DNA from: CAYNKA01 sp964397655
GTDB taxonomy: Bacteria > Spirochaetota > Spirochaetia > DTKZ01
Assembly (NCBI GenBank): GCA_964397655.1
Contig: CAYNKA010000016.1
Span: forward strand, 1-64,000
DNA: 64,000 bases
Direction: 5' to 3'
The translations under genes and the position numbers were made by a program. Shown piece by piece: positions 34,209 to 42,208 of this stretch. The notes beneath the pieces are model-generated. The model was not told the origin of the DNA, made no database searches, and saw only the letters and a list, made by a program, of their open reading frames with translations. Every line of letters begins with the position of its first letter. Within the stretch, counting starts at the first letter, position 1.

Positions 34209-35186
34209 ATGAAAATTCTCTGGGGCCTGGGTCTCTCTCTTCTTCTCGCCGTTCCCGCCCTGTTCTTGGGCAGGACCATCCCCGTAGTGGGCGGTCCGGT
34301 ATTCGGCATTCTCTTCGGTATGCTCGCGGCGTTCCGCAAACGGCCGGAACGCTTCGAGGCCGGGATCAGATACACCTCGAAGAAGGTCCTGCAGGGCGCC
34401 ATCGTGCTTCTCGGCTTCGAGATGAACCTCTTCAACGTGCTCAAGGTCGGCGGCGAGTCCCTCTTCGTCATGATTTTCACCATGGCCGCCGCGTTCCTGA
34501 CCGCCTGGTTCGTCTCGCGGATCCTCGAACTTCGAGGGAATACTCCGGTTCTCATCGGCGTGGGGACCGCGATCTGCGGAGGCTCGGCGATCGCCGCCGC
34601 GGCGCCGGTCATCGAGGCCGACGACAAGGAGGTCGCCTATTCGATCTCGACGATCTTTCTCTTCAACGTCGCCGCCGTCTTTCTCTTCCCTGCGGCGGGG
34701 CATCTCCTGGCCATGACGGACACGGGATTCGGCATGTGGGCCGGCACGGCGATCAACGACACCTCTTCGGTGGTGGCGGCGGCCTACTCCTTCAGCGGCC
34801 CCGCGGGCGCCTACGCGACGATCGTCAAACTCACCCGGACCCTGCTCATCGTCCCCGTGACCCTGGTCCTCGCGTTCGTCACTGCACGCAGGAGACCGGG
34901 AAAGGAAGGAGGCTTCAAGCCCTCCAAGGTGTTCCCCTGGTTCGTCCTCGGCTTCATCCTCGCGTCGGTGGTCTGCACCTTGGAAGTCGTTCCGCCGGAG
35001 GTCGAATCGGCCCTGGTACGGGCCGGGAAGTTCCTCATCATTACCGCCATGGCTTCGATCGGCCTGAACACGGACATCCGGAAGCTGCTCGGCAACGGCC
35101 GCAAACCCATCCTTCTCGGCCTTTCCTGCTGGGCGGCCGTCGCCTGCACCTCGCTTCTCGTTCAGCGCTTGGCCGGAGGCTGGTGA
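34209..35186 (+). CDS. YeiH/UPF0324 family putative sulfate exporter
   Basis: 325-residue membrane protein with nine or ten hydrophobic segments. Conserved features are FRKRPERFEAGIRYTSKKVLQ (split here; GIRYTSKKVLQGAIVLLGF about 50-68), VGVGTAICGGSAIAAAAPVI (about 113-133), the EADDKEVAYSIST loop and TAINDTSSVVAAAY (about 176). The family is predicted to export sulfate or related anions; evidence for substrate is weak. GGTGGAGG precedes the ATG. Transcribed alone. A sulfatase lies 17 kb away, but no direct link is visible. Confidence 0.88.
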   Translation: MKILWGLGLSLLLAVPALFLGRTIPVVGGPVFGILFGMLAAFRKRPERFEAGIRYTSKKVLQGAIVLLGFEMNLFNVLKVGGESLFVMIFTMAAAFLTAWFVSRILELRGNTPVLIGVGTAICGGSAIAAAAPVIEADDKEVAYSISTIFLFNVAAVFLFPAAGHLLAMTDTGFGMWAGTAINDTSSVVAAAYSFSGPAGAYATIVKLTRTLLIVPVTLVLAFVTARRRPGKEGGFKPSKVFPWFVLGFILASVVCTLEVVPPEVESALVRAGKFLIITAMASIGLNTDIRKLLGNGRKPILLGLSCWAAVACTSLLVQRLAGGW

Positions 35187-35219
35187 GACGGGACTCCTTG
35201 AGCTAACGGCGATAGTCGT

Positions 35220-35651
35220 TCAGTAGGCAGGCAGCTCGAAGATCCCGAAGACGGCGAAATCCGCGGGGTTCGCCGTCAACAGGCGGTCGACCCCGGCTTC
35301 CGCGTAGGCCGCCGCCATGTGGGTGTCGATGAGCCGTTTTCGGCCCAGGTTCCACGCGGAAAGCCAGAGCTGAGCCCGCTTGAACGAGGCCTCCTCCGGG
35401 TAGACGATACGTACTCGGTCCTGACCCGTCCAGAAGTCGACCCGTTCCAAAGCCGCCTTCATGGATAGCGGGCGCTCGAAGCGCCGGAGGTCGGTGACGA
35501 TGTGCTGGAACTCCAGAAAGACATGATAGTAGACGGCGAGGACCGAGGTCCGTTCTTCGCGCCATGAGCTGAACAGGTTCAGGGCCCCCGAATGGCGGGG
35601 CGATTCCCGGACTTCCAGATCCACCAAAAAGGTCGTATCGATGCCGGTCAT
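35220..35651 (-). CDS. vapC: PIN-domain ribonuclease toxin (VapC-like)
   Basis: 143 residues. Acidic ligands: Asp4 in TGIDTTFLVD, Glu in YHVFLEFQHIV (about 47), Asp in RLIDTHMAAAYAEAG (about 107) and Asp in LTANPADFAVF (about 132). These match PIN endoribonucleases of type II toxin-antitoxin pairs. The start overlaps the antitoxin stop by 4 nt (ATGA). A longer upstream frame overlaps the antitoxin and is rejected. Divergent in sequence from the other VapC at 7797, so this is an independent module. Confidence 0.85.
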   Translation of the reverse strand: MTGIDTTFLVDLEVRESPRHSGALNLFSSWREERTSVLAVYYHVFLEFQHIVTDLRRFERPLSMKAALERVDFWTGQDRVRIVYPEEASFKRAQLWLSAWNLGRKRLIDTHMAAAYAEAGVDRLLTANPADFAVFGIFELPAY

Positions 35652-35890
35652 TCGGGATACCGCTGGGAGAGAAGTTCGTCCCGGAACGAACCGTCTTTCC
35701 AGTCCTCCCGGACCGCTCCTAAGGAAAGCGGCGTCCAGGAATCCAAATCCGCGGATTTCCGGAGCCGCTCTTCCAGGTAGAATTCCATGGCCTCGCGGAT
35801 CAACTCCGCCGCTTTCTTGTCCCGTTTCCTCGCTTCTTCGAGAAATCGCCGGTATATGGGTTCGGATATGTTGACCGTTATCGGTTTCAT
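35648..35890 (-). CDS. Ribbon-helix-helix antitoxin partner of the PIN toxin
   Basis: 80 residues. The N-terminal 45 (ITVNISEPIYRRFLEEARKR, then AAELIREAMEFYLEER) form a ribbon-helix-helix DNA-binding unit; the rest, Trp- and Asp-rich, should wrap the toxin. Position before a PIN gene with ATGA coupling and a long inverted repeat at the promoter are standard for a self-repressing pair. Confidence 0.82.
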   Translation of the reverse strand: MKPITVNISEPIYRRFLEEARKRDKKAAELIREAMEFYLEERLRKSADLDSWTPLSLGAVREDWKDGSFRDELLSQRYPE

Positions 35891-35897
35891 ACATCAA

Positions 35898-35932
35898 ATA
35901 TACATTGAATTATATCTCGATTCAACATATAT
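35898..35932 (-). promoter_or_regulatory. Operator of the PIN/RHH toxin-antitoxin operon
   Basis: Inverted repeat ATATACATTGAAT / ATTCAACATATAT (11 of 13 positions pair) with a 9-nt spacer, 7 nt upstream of the antitoxin ATG and overlapping AT-rich promoter sequence. Likely bound by the RHH antitoxin. Confidence 0.6.
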
Positions 35933-35992
35933 TCGGAGCTTCGAGCCGCACCGAAGCGCCGGCCTCGGGGCATAGAGGATGTCCGTTCACGG

Positions 35993-37708
35993 TCATTGCG
36001 CGTACTTCACGATGACGGCGTTTTCCTCTGACGAGGCTCCCCAGGCTCTCGCGCTCCCGTAGAAGTAAGCGGAATTTCCTTGCTGAGACCCCGCGGAGTA
36101 GACGCTCCCCGAGGAGTCCGCAGCGACACGGGAGAAATACGAATGACCAGCCCCGACGGCGACCGACCTGGCCCATTGGGCGGTTCCCGAGGGATCGTAC
36201 TTCACGATGACGGCGTTGCCGTCCGAAGAGGTCCCGGTAACGGTCGCGGTCCCGTAGGCGTAGGCGGTGTTTCCCTGCTGAATCCCCGCGGCGTAGACGT
36301 TCCCCGAGGGGTCAGCCGCGATACCCGAGAAATTCGAATTGGAGGAACCGGAAGCGACCGACCGGGCCCATTGGGCGGTCCCCGAGGGATCGTACTTCAC
36401 GACGACCGCGTTGCCGTTCGAGGAGGCTCCCGTTACGCTCGCGGTCCCGTAGGTGTAGGCGGCGTTTCCCTGCTGAATCCCCGCGGCATAGACGTTCCCC
36501 GAGGCGTCCGCCGCGACACCCGTGAAATTCGAATTGGAGGAACCGGCGTCGATCGACCGGGCCCATTGGGCGGTGCCCAAGGAATCGTACTTCACGATGA
36601 CGGAATTGGCCGCCGAAGAGGCGGCCCCCGTCACGCTCACGGTCCCGTAGGTGTAAGCGGCGTTTCCGAATTGAACCCCTACGGCGTAGACGTTTCCCGA
36701 GGCGTCAGTCGCGACGGCGACGAAATCCGAACCGGAGGAACCGGCGGCGACGGACTTAGCCCAGATCGCCGTGCCCGAGGGATCGTACTTGACGATCACG
36801 GAATTGATCCACGAAGAGGCTCCCGTCGCGTTCACGGTCCCGTAAGTGTAGGCGGAATTTCCCTGCTGAACCCCCACGGCGTAGACGTACCCCGAGGAGT
36901 CGGCCGCGACGCCGGAGTAGTTCGTACTATCGTTCCCGGCGGCGACCGACCGGGCCCAGAGTGCGGTTCCCGAGGGATCGTACTTCACGATGACGGCGTT
37001 ATCTCCGCCCGAGTAAGCTCCCGTTGCGCTCACGGTGCCGTAAGTGTAGGCGGCGTTTCCCTTTTGAATTCCCACGACGTAGACGTTCCCCGAGGAGTCG
37101 GTCGTGACGCCTAAGAACTCCGAGCTGCCGGCCCCGGCGGCGACGGACCTGGCCCAGAGGACCGTGCCCGTGGGACCGTACTTGACGATGACGGCATTGG
37201 TCCCCTCCGAGAAAGCTCCCGCGACGTTCGTGCGCCCATAGGTGAAGGCGGTATTTCCGACCTGGGACCCCGCGGCGTAGACGTTCCCCGAGGAGTCCGT
37301 CGCGACGTCGACGAAATACGAGTAGGAGGGACCGGAGGCGACGGACCGGGCCCAGAGTGCGTCTCCCGGAGAAATCCATCTCGCGTACAGCGTCACGTCC
37401 GCGTGCCTCACGGTGAAGACCGTGCCGGGAAGCCGGCTGTCCCCGCTCCCGTCGTTCCTCGTGTTCCAGCCTGAGAAGGTGCAGCCGGTTTTGGCGAGGC
37501 CTCCCGAGTTCGATTTCACGGCGGCGGTTTCCCGCGTAGCGTATTTCAACGAATCGACGGGAACGCTTCCCGAGGTGTTCCCGTTTCCGTCGTAGGTGAC
37601 GGTGTAGGACGGAACCGAATCGTCAGGGGATGCGACGAAATCCGCGCAGGTGAAAAGCGTGAATGCGGACAGGCACAGTAAACAAAGTTTCCCAAGGAGA
37701 TGCATCAT
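35993..37708 (-). CDS. Lipoprotein with an InlB-type repeat and seven SBBP beta-propeller repeats
   Basis: 571 residues from ATG 37708, chosen because AAAGGAGG lies 7 nt upstream; a start 21 nt earlier is possible. Lipobox TLFTC gives a lipidated Cys near residue 21. Residues 35-115 contain a Listeria/Bacteroidetes-type beta-grasp repeat (YTVTYDGNGNTSG, TFSGWNTRNDGSG, ADVTLYARW). Then follow seven 65-residue copies of a beta-propeller blade (WARSVAAG, GVAADSSGNVYAVG, AYTYGT, VIVKYDPSG). Seven blades suggest one closed propeller. Expected at the cell surface or periplasm, perhaps for adhesion or polymer binding. Single gene. Confidence 0.85.
   Translation of the reverse strand: MMHLLGKLCLLCLSAFTLFTCADFVASPDDSVPSYTVTYDGNGNTSGSVPVDSLKYATRETAAVKSNSGGLAKTGCTFSGWNTRNDGSGDSRLPGTVFTVRHADVTLYARWISPGDALWARSVASGPSYSYFVDVATDSSGNVYAAGSQVGNTAFTYGRTNVAGAFSEGTNAVIVKYGPTGTVLWARSVAAGAGSSEFLGVTTDSSGNVYVVGIQKGNAAYTYGTVSATGAYSGGDNAVIVKYDPSGTALWARSVAAGNDSTNYSGVAADSSGYVYAVGVQQGNSAYTYGTVNATGASSWINSVIVKYDPSGTAIWAKSVAAGSSGSDFVAVATDASGNVYAVGVQFGNAAYTYGTVSVTGAASSAANSVIVKYDSLGTAQWARSIDAGSSNSNFTGVAADASGNVYAAGIQQGNAAYTYGTASVTGASSNGNAVVVKYDPSGTAQWARSVASGSSNSNFSGIAADPSGNVYAAGIQQGNTAYAYGTATVTGTSSDGNAVIVKYDPSGTAQWARSVAVGAGHSYFSRVAADSSGSVYSAGSQQGNSAYFYGSARAWGASSEENAVIVKYAQ
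35996..37367 (-). repeat. Seven tandem 195-bp coding repeats
   Basis: In-frame copies of about 195 bp within the lipoprotein gene; each encodes the blade pattern W-A-R-S-V...V-Y-A-x-G-x-Q-x-G-N-x-A...V-I-V-K-Y-D. DNA identity between copies is high (for example the blocks at about 36160, 36355 and 36550), which favours copy-number change by recombination or slippage. Confidence 0.85.
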
Positions 37709-37992
37709 GAGGAAGCCTCCTTTCGGCAAGCATCGGCCTTACGATAGTGCAGACCGTTTCTTTGTCCTTTTTACATGGCGAATTCTTGCCTGCTCGAAAC
37801 GAGAAAGGGCAGCACGGCTCTGCGGTAAAACCCGCAGTGAAATAAGTATAGTACGGTTCCCGAGAATGTGCAAAAAAGTCTTGTCGGTTACGCACCGGCT
37901 CCCTTACGCCCCGGATGACGTTTTCCGCTTTCCCGGCCGGTGAAGCCGTGGTATAGTGATATATCAGTTCCTTACCAGCAGGAGGAGCCGCC

Positions 37993-39159
37993 GTGCACAT
38001 AACGAGAATCCTGGAAAAAACCGTCCCCATCAAGTCGGACATCGCCAATGCCTACATCAGCTTCGCGGAGATGACCGTGTCCATCGTCGCGGTGGAAACC
38101 GACGTCATACGGGACGGAAGGCCCGTTACCGGCTTCGGCTTCAATTCCAACGGTCGCTACGCCCAGGCCGGTATCCTCCGTGAACGGACGATCCCGCGCC
38201 TCATGCGGGCAAGACCCGAGGACTACCTTACGGAGGACGGCTCGAACGTGGATCCCTTCAAGGCGTGGAAGCTCATGATGTCGAACGAGAAGCCCGGCGG
38301 CCACGGTGAAAGGTCCGTAGCCGTCGGCATCGTGGATATGGCCCTCTGGGACCTGGCGGCGAAGATCGAAGGCAAGCCCCTCTACCGTCTTCTCTCCGAA
38401 CGCTACGGCGACGGGAAGGCGGAGGGCAGGGTCTACGTGTACGCGGCAGGCGGCTACTACTATCCGGGGAAGGACCTCGGGAAGCTCAAGGAGGAGATGA
38501 AGCGCTACCTCGCCGCCGGTTACACCACGGTGAAGATGAAGATCGGGGCGGTGCCTCTCGCCGACGACCTCGCGCGGATCGAGGCCGTTCTTTCTCTGCT
38601 TCCGAGGGGCGAGTGCCTCGCGGTGGACGCGAACGGCCGCTATGACCTCGAGACTGCCCTCGAGTACGGCAGGGCCATGGACCCCTACGGCCTCAAGTGG
38701 TACGAGGAGCCCTGCGACCCCCTCGACTTCGAGATCCTCAAGGACGTCTGCGCCGAGGTGAAGACTCCGATCGCCACAGGCGAGAACATCTTCTCGCACC
38801 AGGACTCCCGGAACCTGCTCCGTTACGGCGGCATGAGGAAGGAGAAGGACTTCCTGCAGTTCGACCCGGCCCTGAGCTACGGCCTCGTCGAGTACCTGCG
38901 CACGCTCGACGTGCTGAAGGACCTGGGCTGGAGCCGGAGGAGATGCATCCCTCACGGAGGCCACCAGTTCGCGCTCCAGATCGCCGCCGGCCTGGGCCTG
39001 GGCGGCAACGAATCCTACCCCGGCGTGTTCCTTCCCTTCGGCGGCTTCGCGGACGGCATAAAGGTCGAGGGCGGCATGGTGATGAACCCGGACGTGCCGG
39101 GCATCGGCATCGAGCTCAAGAACGAACTCTTCAGGGAATACCGGGACCTCGTGAAGTAG
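37993..39159 (+). CDS. tarD: D-tartrate dehydratase homologue (enolase superfamily)
   Basis: 388 residues closely matching the bacterial D(-)-tartrate dehydratase I remember from Bradyrhizobium: GFGFNSNGRYAQAG (about 47), NEKPGGHGERSVAVG (about 98), VYAAGGYYYPGKDLG (about 150), catalytic TTVKMKIG (Lys-x-Lys, about 182), AVDANGRYDLETAL, EEPCDPLD, ATGENIFSHQDSRNLLRYGG and the catalytic His in CIPHGGHQ (about 323). It would convert D-tartrate to oxaloacetate. Start is GTG 37993, with AGGAGG 7 nt upstream. It is a single gene with no adjacent tartrate transporter. Confidence 0.88.
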   Translation: MHITRILEKTVPIKSDIANAYISFAEMTVSIVAVETDVIRDGRPVTGFGFNSNGRYAQAGILRERTIPRLMRARPEDYLTEDGSNVDPFKAWKLMMSNEKPGGHGERSVAVGIVDMALWDLAAKIEGKPLYRLLSERYGDGKAEGRVYVYAAGGYYYPGKDLGKLKEEMKRYLAAGYTTVKMKIGAVPLADDLARIEAVLSLLPRGECLAVDANGRYDLETALEYGRAMDPYGLKWYEEPCDPLDFEILKDVCAEVKTPIATGENIFSHQDSRNLLRYGGMRKEKDFLQFDPALSYGLVEYLRTLDVLKDLGWSRRRCIPHGGHQFALQIAAGLGLGGNESYPGVFLPFGGFADGIKVEGGMVMNPDVPGIGIELKNELFREYRDLVK

Positions 39160-39163
39160 CCGC

Positions 39164-41329
39164 TCAAACCCTGAACTTTCGGAGCTCCGCGTTCACCTTT
39201 TCGATCTGGGCCTTGTTGTCCTTGGCGAGCGCGCTCACGTCCTCCACGACGCGGGTTATCTCTCCGGTGCCTTGGGCCATCTCGTCGATCCTGCCGCTCA
39301 CTTCGCTCGTGATCCCCGAAAGAGTACTCATCTCGTCCACGATTGTGGAGCTGCTCTCCTTCATGGCCTCCGCGCTCGACCTGACCTCGCTCGTCGTCGA
39401 GTTGATGGTGACGAGGGCGTCGAGGACCTGCCGACTTCCCGCGCTCTGCTCCTCCATGGCGAACTTCACCTCCCTGAGGAGGTTGTTCACCGCCTCGATG
39501 CGTCCGAAGATCTCCTCGAAGGCCTCTTCCGCCTTGAGAGTCGACTCGACCACGGAATCGATGGTCCCCTTCACCGACTTGAGTTCCTTCGCCGAGTCCT
39601 GCGACTGGGAGGCGGCGAGCTCGGCGAGCTTGCGGATCTCGTCCGCGACCACGGCGAAGCCCCTGCCGAACTCTCCGGCATGGGCCGCTTCTATGGCCGC
39701 GTTCATGGCGAGGAGGTTGGTCTGCGATGCGATCTGCGCGATGATCTCGTTGGTGTCGAGGAGGGCTTCCGACTGCCGGGCGACGGACTGTACCTGCGTG
39801 GTCACTTCGCCGATGCGGTGCTTGCCCTCGTCCGACGACGAGAGGAGCCTTTCGAAATTCTCGCCGACCTTTTCGATGTTCTTGGTCACGGATTGGATGT
39901 TGGCGACCATCTCCTCGATGGAGGCCGAGGAGGCGGACACGCCGTCGGCCTGCCTCTCGATCAGGGCGTTGAGCGATTCGATGTTTCCCGATACCAGGTC
40001 CACGGCGGAGGACGTGGCGCCGACGCTCCGCGACTGACTGCCGATCTTGTCCTTCACGAGCCGGATGCCGTCCAGGATCTGGGTCACGGACGCGGACGTG
40101 CTTTCCATCCTGCGGGACAGGTCGAGGCCGATTTCCGCGAGCCGGGCGTCCGCGGTCTGGATTCCGCTCATGGACGCCCTCATCCGCTCGGTGTGCCGGT
40201 TGAAGCCTTCGGCGAGCCGTCCGATCTCGTCCCTGGTCTTGACGTCTACCCGCACCGTGAAGTCTCCGTCGGCGATGCGCTCGAAGGACGACGTTATTGC
40301 CCTGATCGGCTTCGTGAGCCGGTAGGAGATGGCGACGACCTGAAAGCTCGTGAGCACCAGAATGACGATTCCCGCGAGGATGATGGCGAAGGTGACCTGG
40401 AATGGCTTCTCCAGGAGTTCGCTCATGGGGACCGACACCGAGAAGACCCAACGAGCGTCGGTGTTCAGGATTTCGATCGGCATGAAGATCCTGTGGACCT
40501 TCGTCTCGCGAACCTTCGAATAGGTCGTGAGGGCCCTGGGCGTTCCCGAATTCACCGCCTCTCTGAAGGATTCCAGCCCCTCGGGCGTCTCCCAGGCGTC
40601 GAGTTTCTCCCCGAGGAGCTTCTCTTCGGGATGCGCGACGATCTCTCCGTCCTTGGAGAGTATCATGGCGTAGCCGGACTTGAAGATCGAGAAGGTCTTG
40701 ATGAGCGAATTGAGCACGCCGAGTTCGATGTCCACGCCGGCGACCCCGAGGAATTCGCGTTTGTCGGTCTTCATCGGAACGCAGATCGAGGTCATGAGTA
40801 TCTTCCCGATGCCCGCGGAATCGTCGACGTAGGGATCGAGGACCGTGATCTTGCCGAACTGCTTCGGGAGCTTGTAGTAATCCTTCGCGTACTCCGCTTC
40901 GTAGGACTCCTTCGTGTTCTCGGCCTTCCATTCGACTCCCTTCTCCGATCGCACGGCGAAGGGGAGGAAGTGGTCGTCTCCGTCCTTTCCGTCCCACCGG
41001 TTCGGCTCGAACATCGCCCAGATGGTGAGGAGGGATCCGTTGGCCTTGAGCTGGTCCGTGAGGTAGCGTGCGAGGAACGCACGGTCGGTGGTCCCGTTGT
41101 TCCTCATGCTTTCGAGGGTTTTCGCAATGGACACGGCGTTGCCCGATGTCGTCGCGAAGATCTTCTCGACGCTCGCCGCGTACCTCCTCGCCGTGGCTTC
41201 GATGTTCTCGTAGGAATAACGCGTAAGCGAAGCATGGGCGAGATAGATGACGAAGGTGAAAGTCGCGAGGAAGAGGACGATGATCGTAGAAAGAACGGAA
41301 AGCAGGAGCTTCCCCCTGATCGTGCGCAT
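39164..41329 (-). CDS. Methyl-accepting chemotaxis protein with double-Cache sensor
   Basis: 721 residues from ATG 41329 (GGGAGGA 10 nt upstream). Membrane segment 1 at about 10-30; periplasmic dCache sensor about 35-300 (IWAMFEPNRWDGKDG, VLDPYVDDSAGIGKILMTS, GVAGVDIELGVL); membrane segment 2 about 310-335; HAMP about 335-385 (LTKPIRAITSSFERIADGDF); signalling hairpin with EAAHAGEFGRGFAVVADEIRKLA (in parts) near 535-560. Dicarboxylate or amino-acid-like ligands are common for such Cache domains. No C-terminal CheR-binding pentapeptide is visible. Convergent with tarD, 4 nt apart. Confidence 0.94.
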   Translation of the reverse strand: MRTIRGKLLLSVLSTIIVLFLATFTFVIYLAHASLTRYSYENIEATARRYAASVEKIFATTSGNAVSIAKTLESMRNNGTTDRAFLARYLTDQLKANGSLLTIWAMFEPNRWDGKDGDDHFLPFAVRSEKGVEWKAENTKESYEAEYAKDYYKLPKQFGKITVLDPYVDDSAGIGKILMTSICVPMKTDKREFLGVAGVDIELGVLNSLIKTFSIFKSGYAMILSKDGEIVAHPEEKLLGEKLDAWETPEGLESFREAVNSGTPRALTTYSKVRETKVHRIFMPIEILNTDARWVFSVSVPMSELLEKPFQVTFAIILAGIVILVLTSFQVVAISYRLTKPIRAITSSFERIADGDFTVRVDVKTRDEIGRLAEGFNRHTERMRASMSGIQTADARLAEIGLDLSRRMESTSASVTQILDGIRLVKDKIGSQSRSVGATSSAVDLVSGNIESLNALIERQADGVSASSASIEEMVANIQSVTKNIEKVGENFERLLSSSDEGKHRIGEVTTQVQSVARQSEALLDTNEIIAQIASQTNLLAMNAAIEAAHAGEFGRGFAVVADEIRKLAELAASQSQDSAKELKSVKGTIDSVVESTLKAEEAFEEIFGRIEAVNNLLREVKFAMEEQSAGSRQVLDALVTINSTTSEVRSSAEAMKESSSTIVDEMSTLSGITSEVSGRIDEMAQGTGEITRVVEDVSALAKDNKAQIEKVNAELRKFRV

Positions 41330-41550
41330 GGAGCCGGATCCTCCCATGTATTCATCAGCGCAAAACGAATGGCCGATTTTTTTCAATAGGGTGATCTTAG
41401 TTCAACGGAAGATTTTAATCAAATGGCTGAGTGAGGCCGGGGAAGTCCTCCCCGTCGGCGTCGGTCCGTACCTAGCGGCTATGGCCGAGATTGAACATCT
41501 ATCGATAATAGGGTAAGAAGAGGTCACCTTTTCTTTCGGGGGATGACTGC

Positions 41551-42180
41551 ATGATCGCGGAGCTTTTTCGGGGTGTCGTCGATTTCTACATGGACCACGT
41601 TGGCTACGGCATGGTCGTTCTCCTCATGACCGTCGAGAGCTCGTTCATTCCCTTTCCTTCGGAAGTCGTAATTCCTCCCGCCGCATGGAAGGCCGCCCAG
41701 GGCGAACTCGACCTCGTCCTCGTGATCCTCTCGGGTCTTCTCGGGAGCATTCTCGGCGCGCTTTTCAACTATTTTTTCGCGCTCTACCTGGGCCGGGCGC
41801 TGCTCTATCGGTTCGCGGATACGCGCTTCGCGCATTTCATGCTGCTGGACCGGGCCTCGGTGGAAAAAGCCGAGGAGTACTTCCGCAAGCACGGCAGGTC
41901 GTCCACCTTCGTCGGCAGGTTCATCCCCGCGATCCGTCAGCTCATCTCCCTTCCCGCCGGGCTCGCGAAGATGGACATGAAATCCTTCCTGGTCTTCACC
42001 GCCTTCGGATCCGGACTATGGACGACCATACTCGCCTTCCTGGGGTATTACCTGTACAGCCGGAAGGAACTCCTCGAAGAGTACTACGCGGAAATTTCGT
42101 ACGTCTTCATCGGGCTCGGAGTACTTTTCGCGTTCTATCTCGTCCGCAGCGGTCTCGGAAAAAGAAAGGGCCCTTCCTAG
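41551..42180 (+). CDS. DedA family membrane protein
   Basis: 209 residues. TVESSFIPFPSEVVIPPAAW (about residues 27-46) and GRFIPAIRQLISLPAGLAKM (about 122-141) are the two defining DedA regions; GLLGSILGALFNYFFALYLG lies between. About five membrane segments. DedA proteins are proposed proton-dependent transporters or lipid flippases/scramblases that maintain membrane homeostasis. The last codons overlap the hydrogenase operon terminator. Transcribed alone. Confidence 0.92.
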   Translation: MIAELFRGVVDFYMDHVGYGMVVLLMTVESSFIPFPSEVVIPPAAWKAAQGELDLVLVILSGLLGSILGALFNYFFALYLGRALLYRFADTRFAHFMLLDRASVEKAEEYFRKHGRSSTFVGRFIPAIRQLISLPAGLAKMDMKSFLVFTAFGSGLWTTILAFLGYYLYSRKELLEEYYAEISYVFIGLGVLFAFYLVRSGLGKRKGPS

Positions 42181-42202
42181 AATCGCGTTCCGGAAGGGCC
42201 CT
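42157..42202 (-). terminator. Rho-independent terminator of the hydrogenase operon
   Basis: 11-bp perfect stem AGGGCCCTTCC / GGAAGGGCCCT with a 14-nt loop; the minus strand continues TTTCTTTTT. Located 7 nt after the stop of the catalytic subunit gene and partly inside the 3' end of dedA. Confidence 0.82.
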
Positions 42203-42208
42203 CGTCCG

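Noticed and set aside
39272..41389. 705-codon open frame opposite the chemoreceptor
   Set aside because: His/Asp/Glu/Arg-rich, no motif; the chemoreceptor on the minus strand is complete.
41400..41550. Short open frames between the chemoreceptor and dedA
   Set aside because: No ribosome site, no conserved features; probably only regulatory or non-functional DNA.
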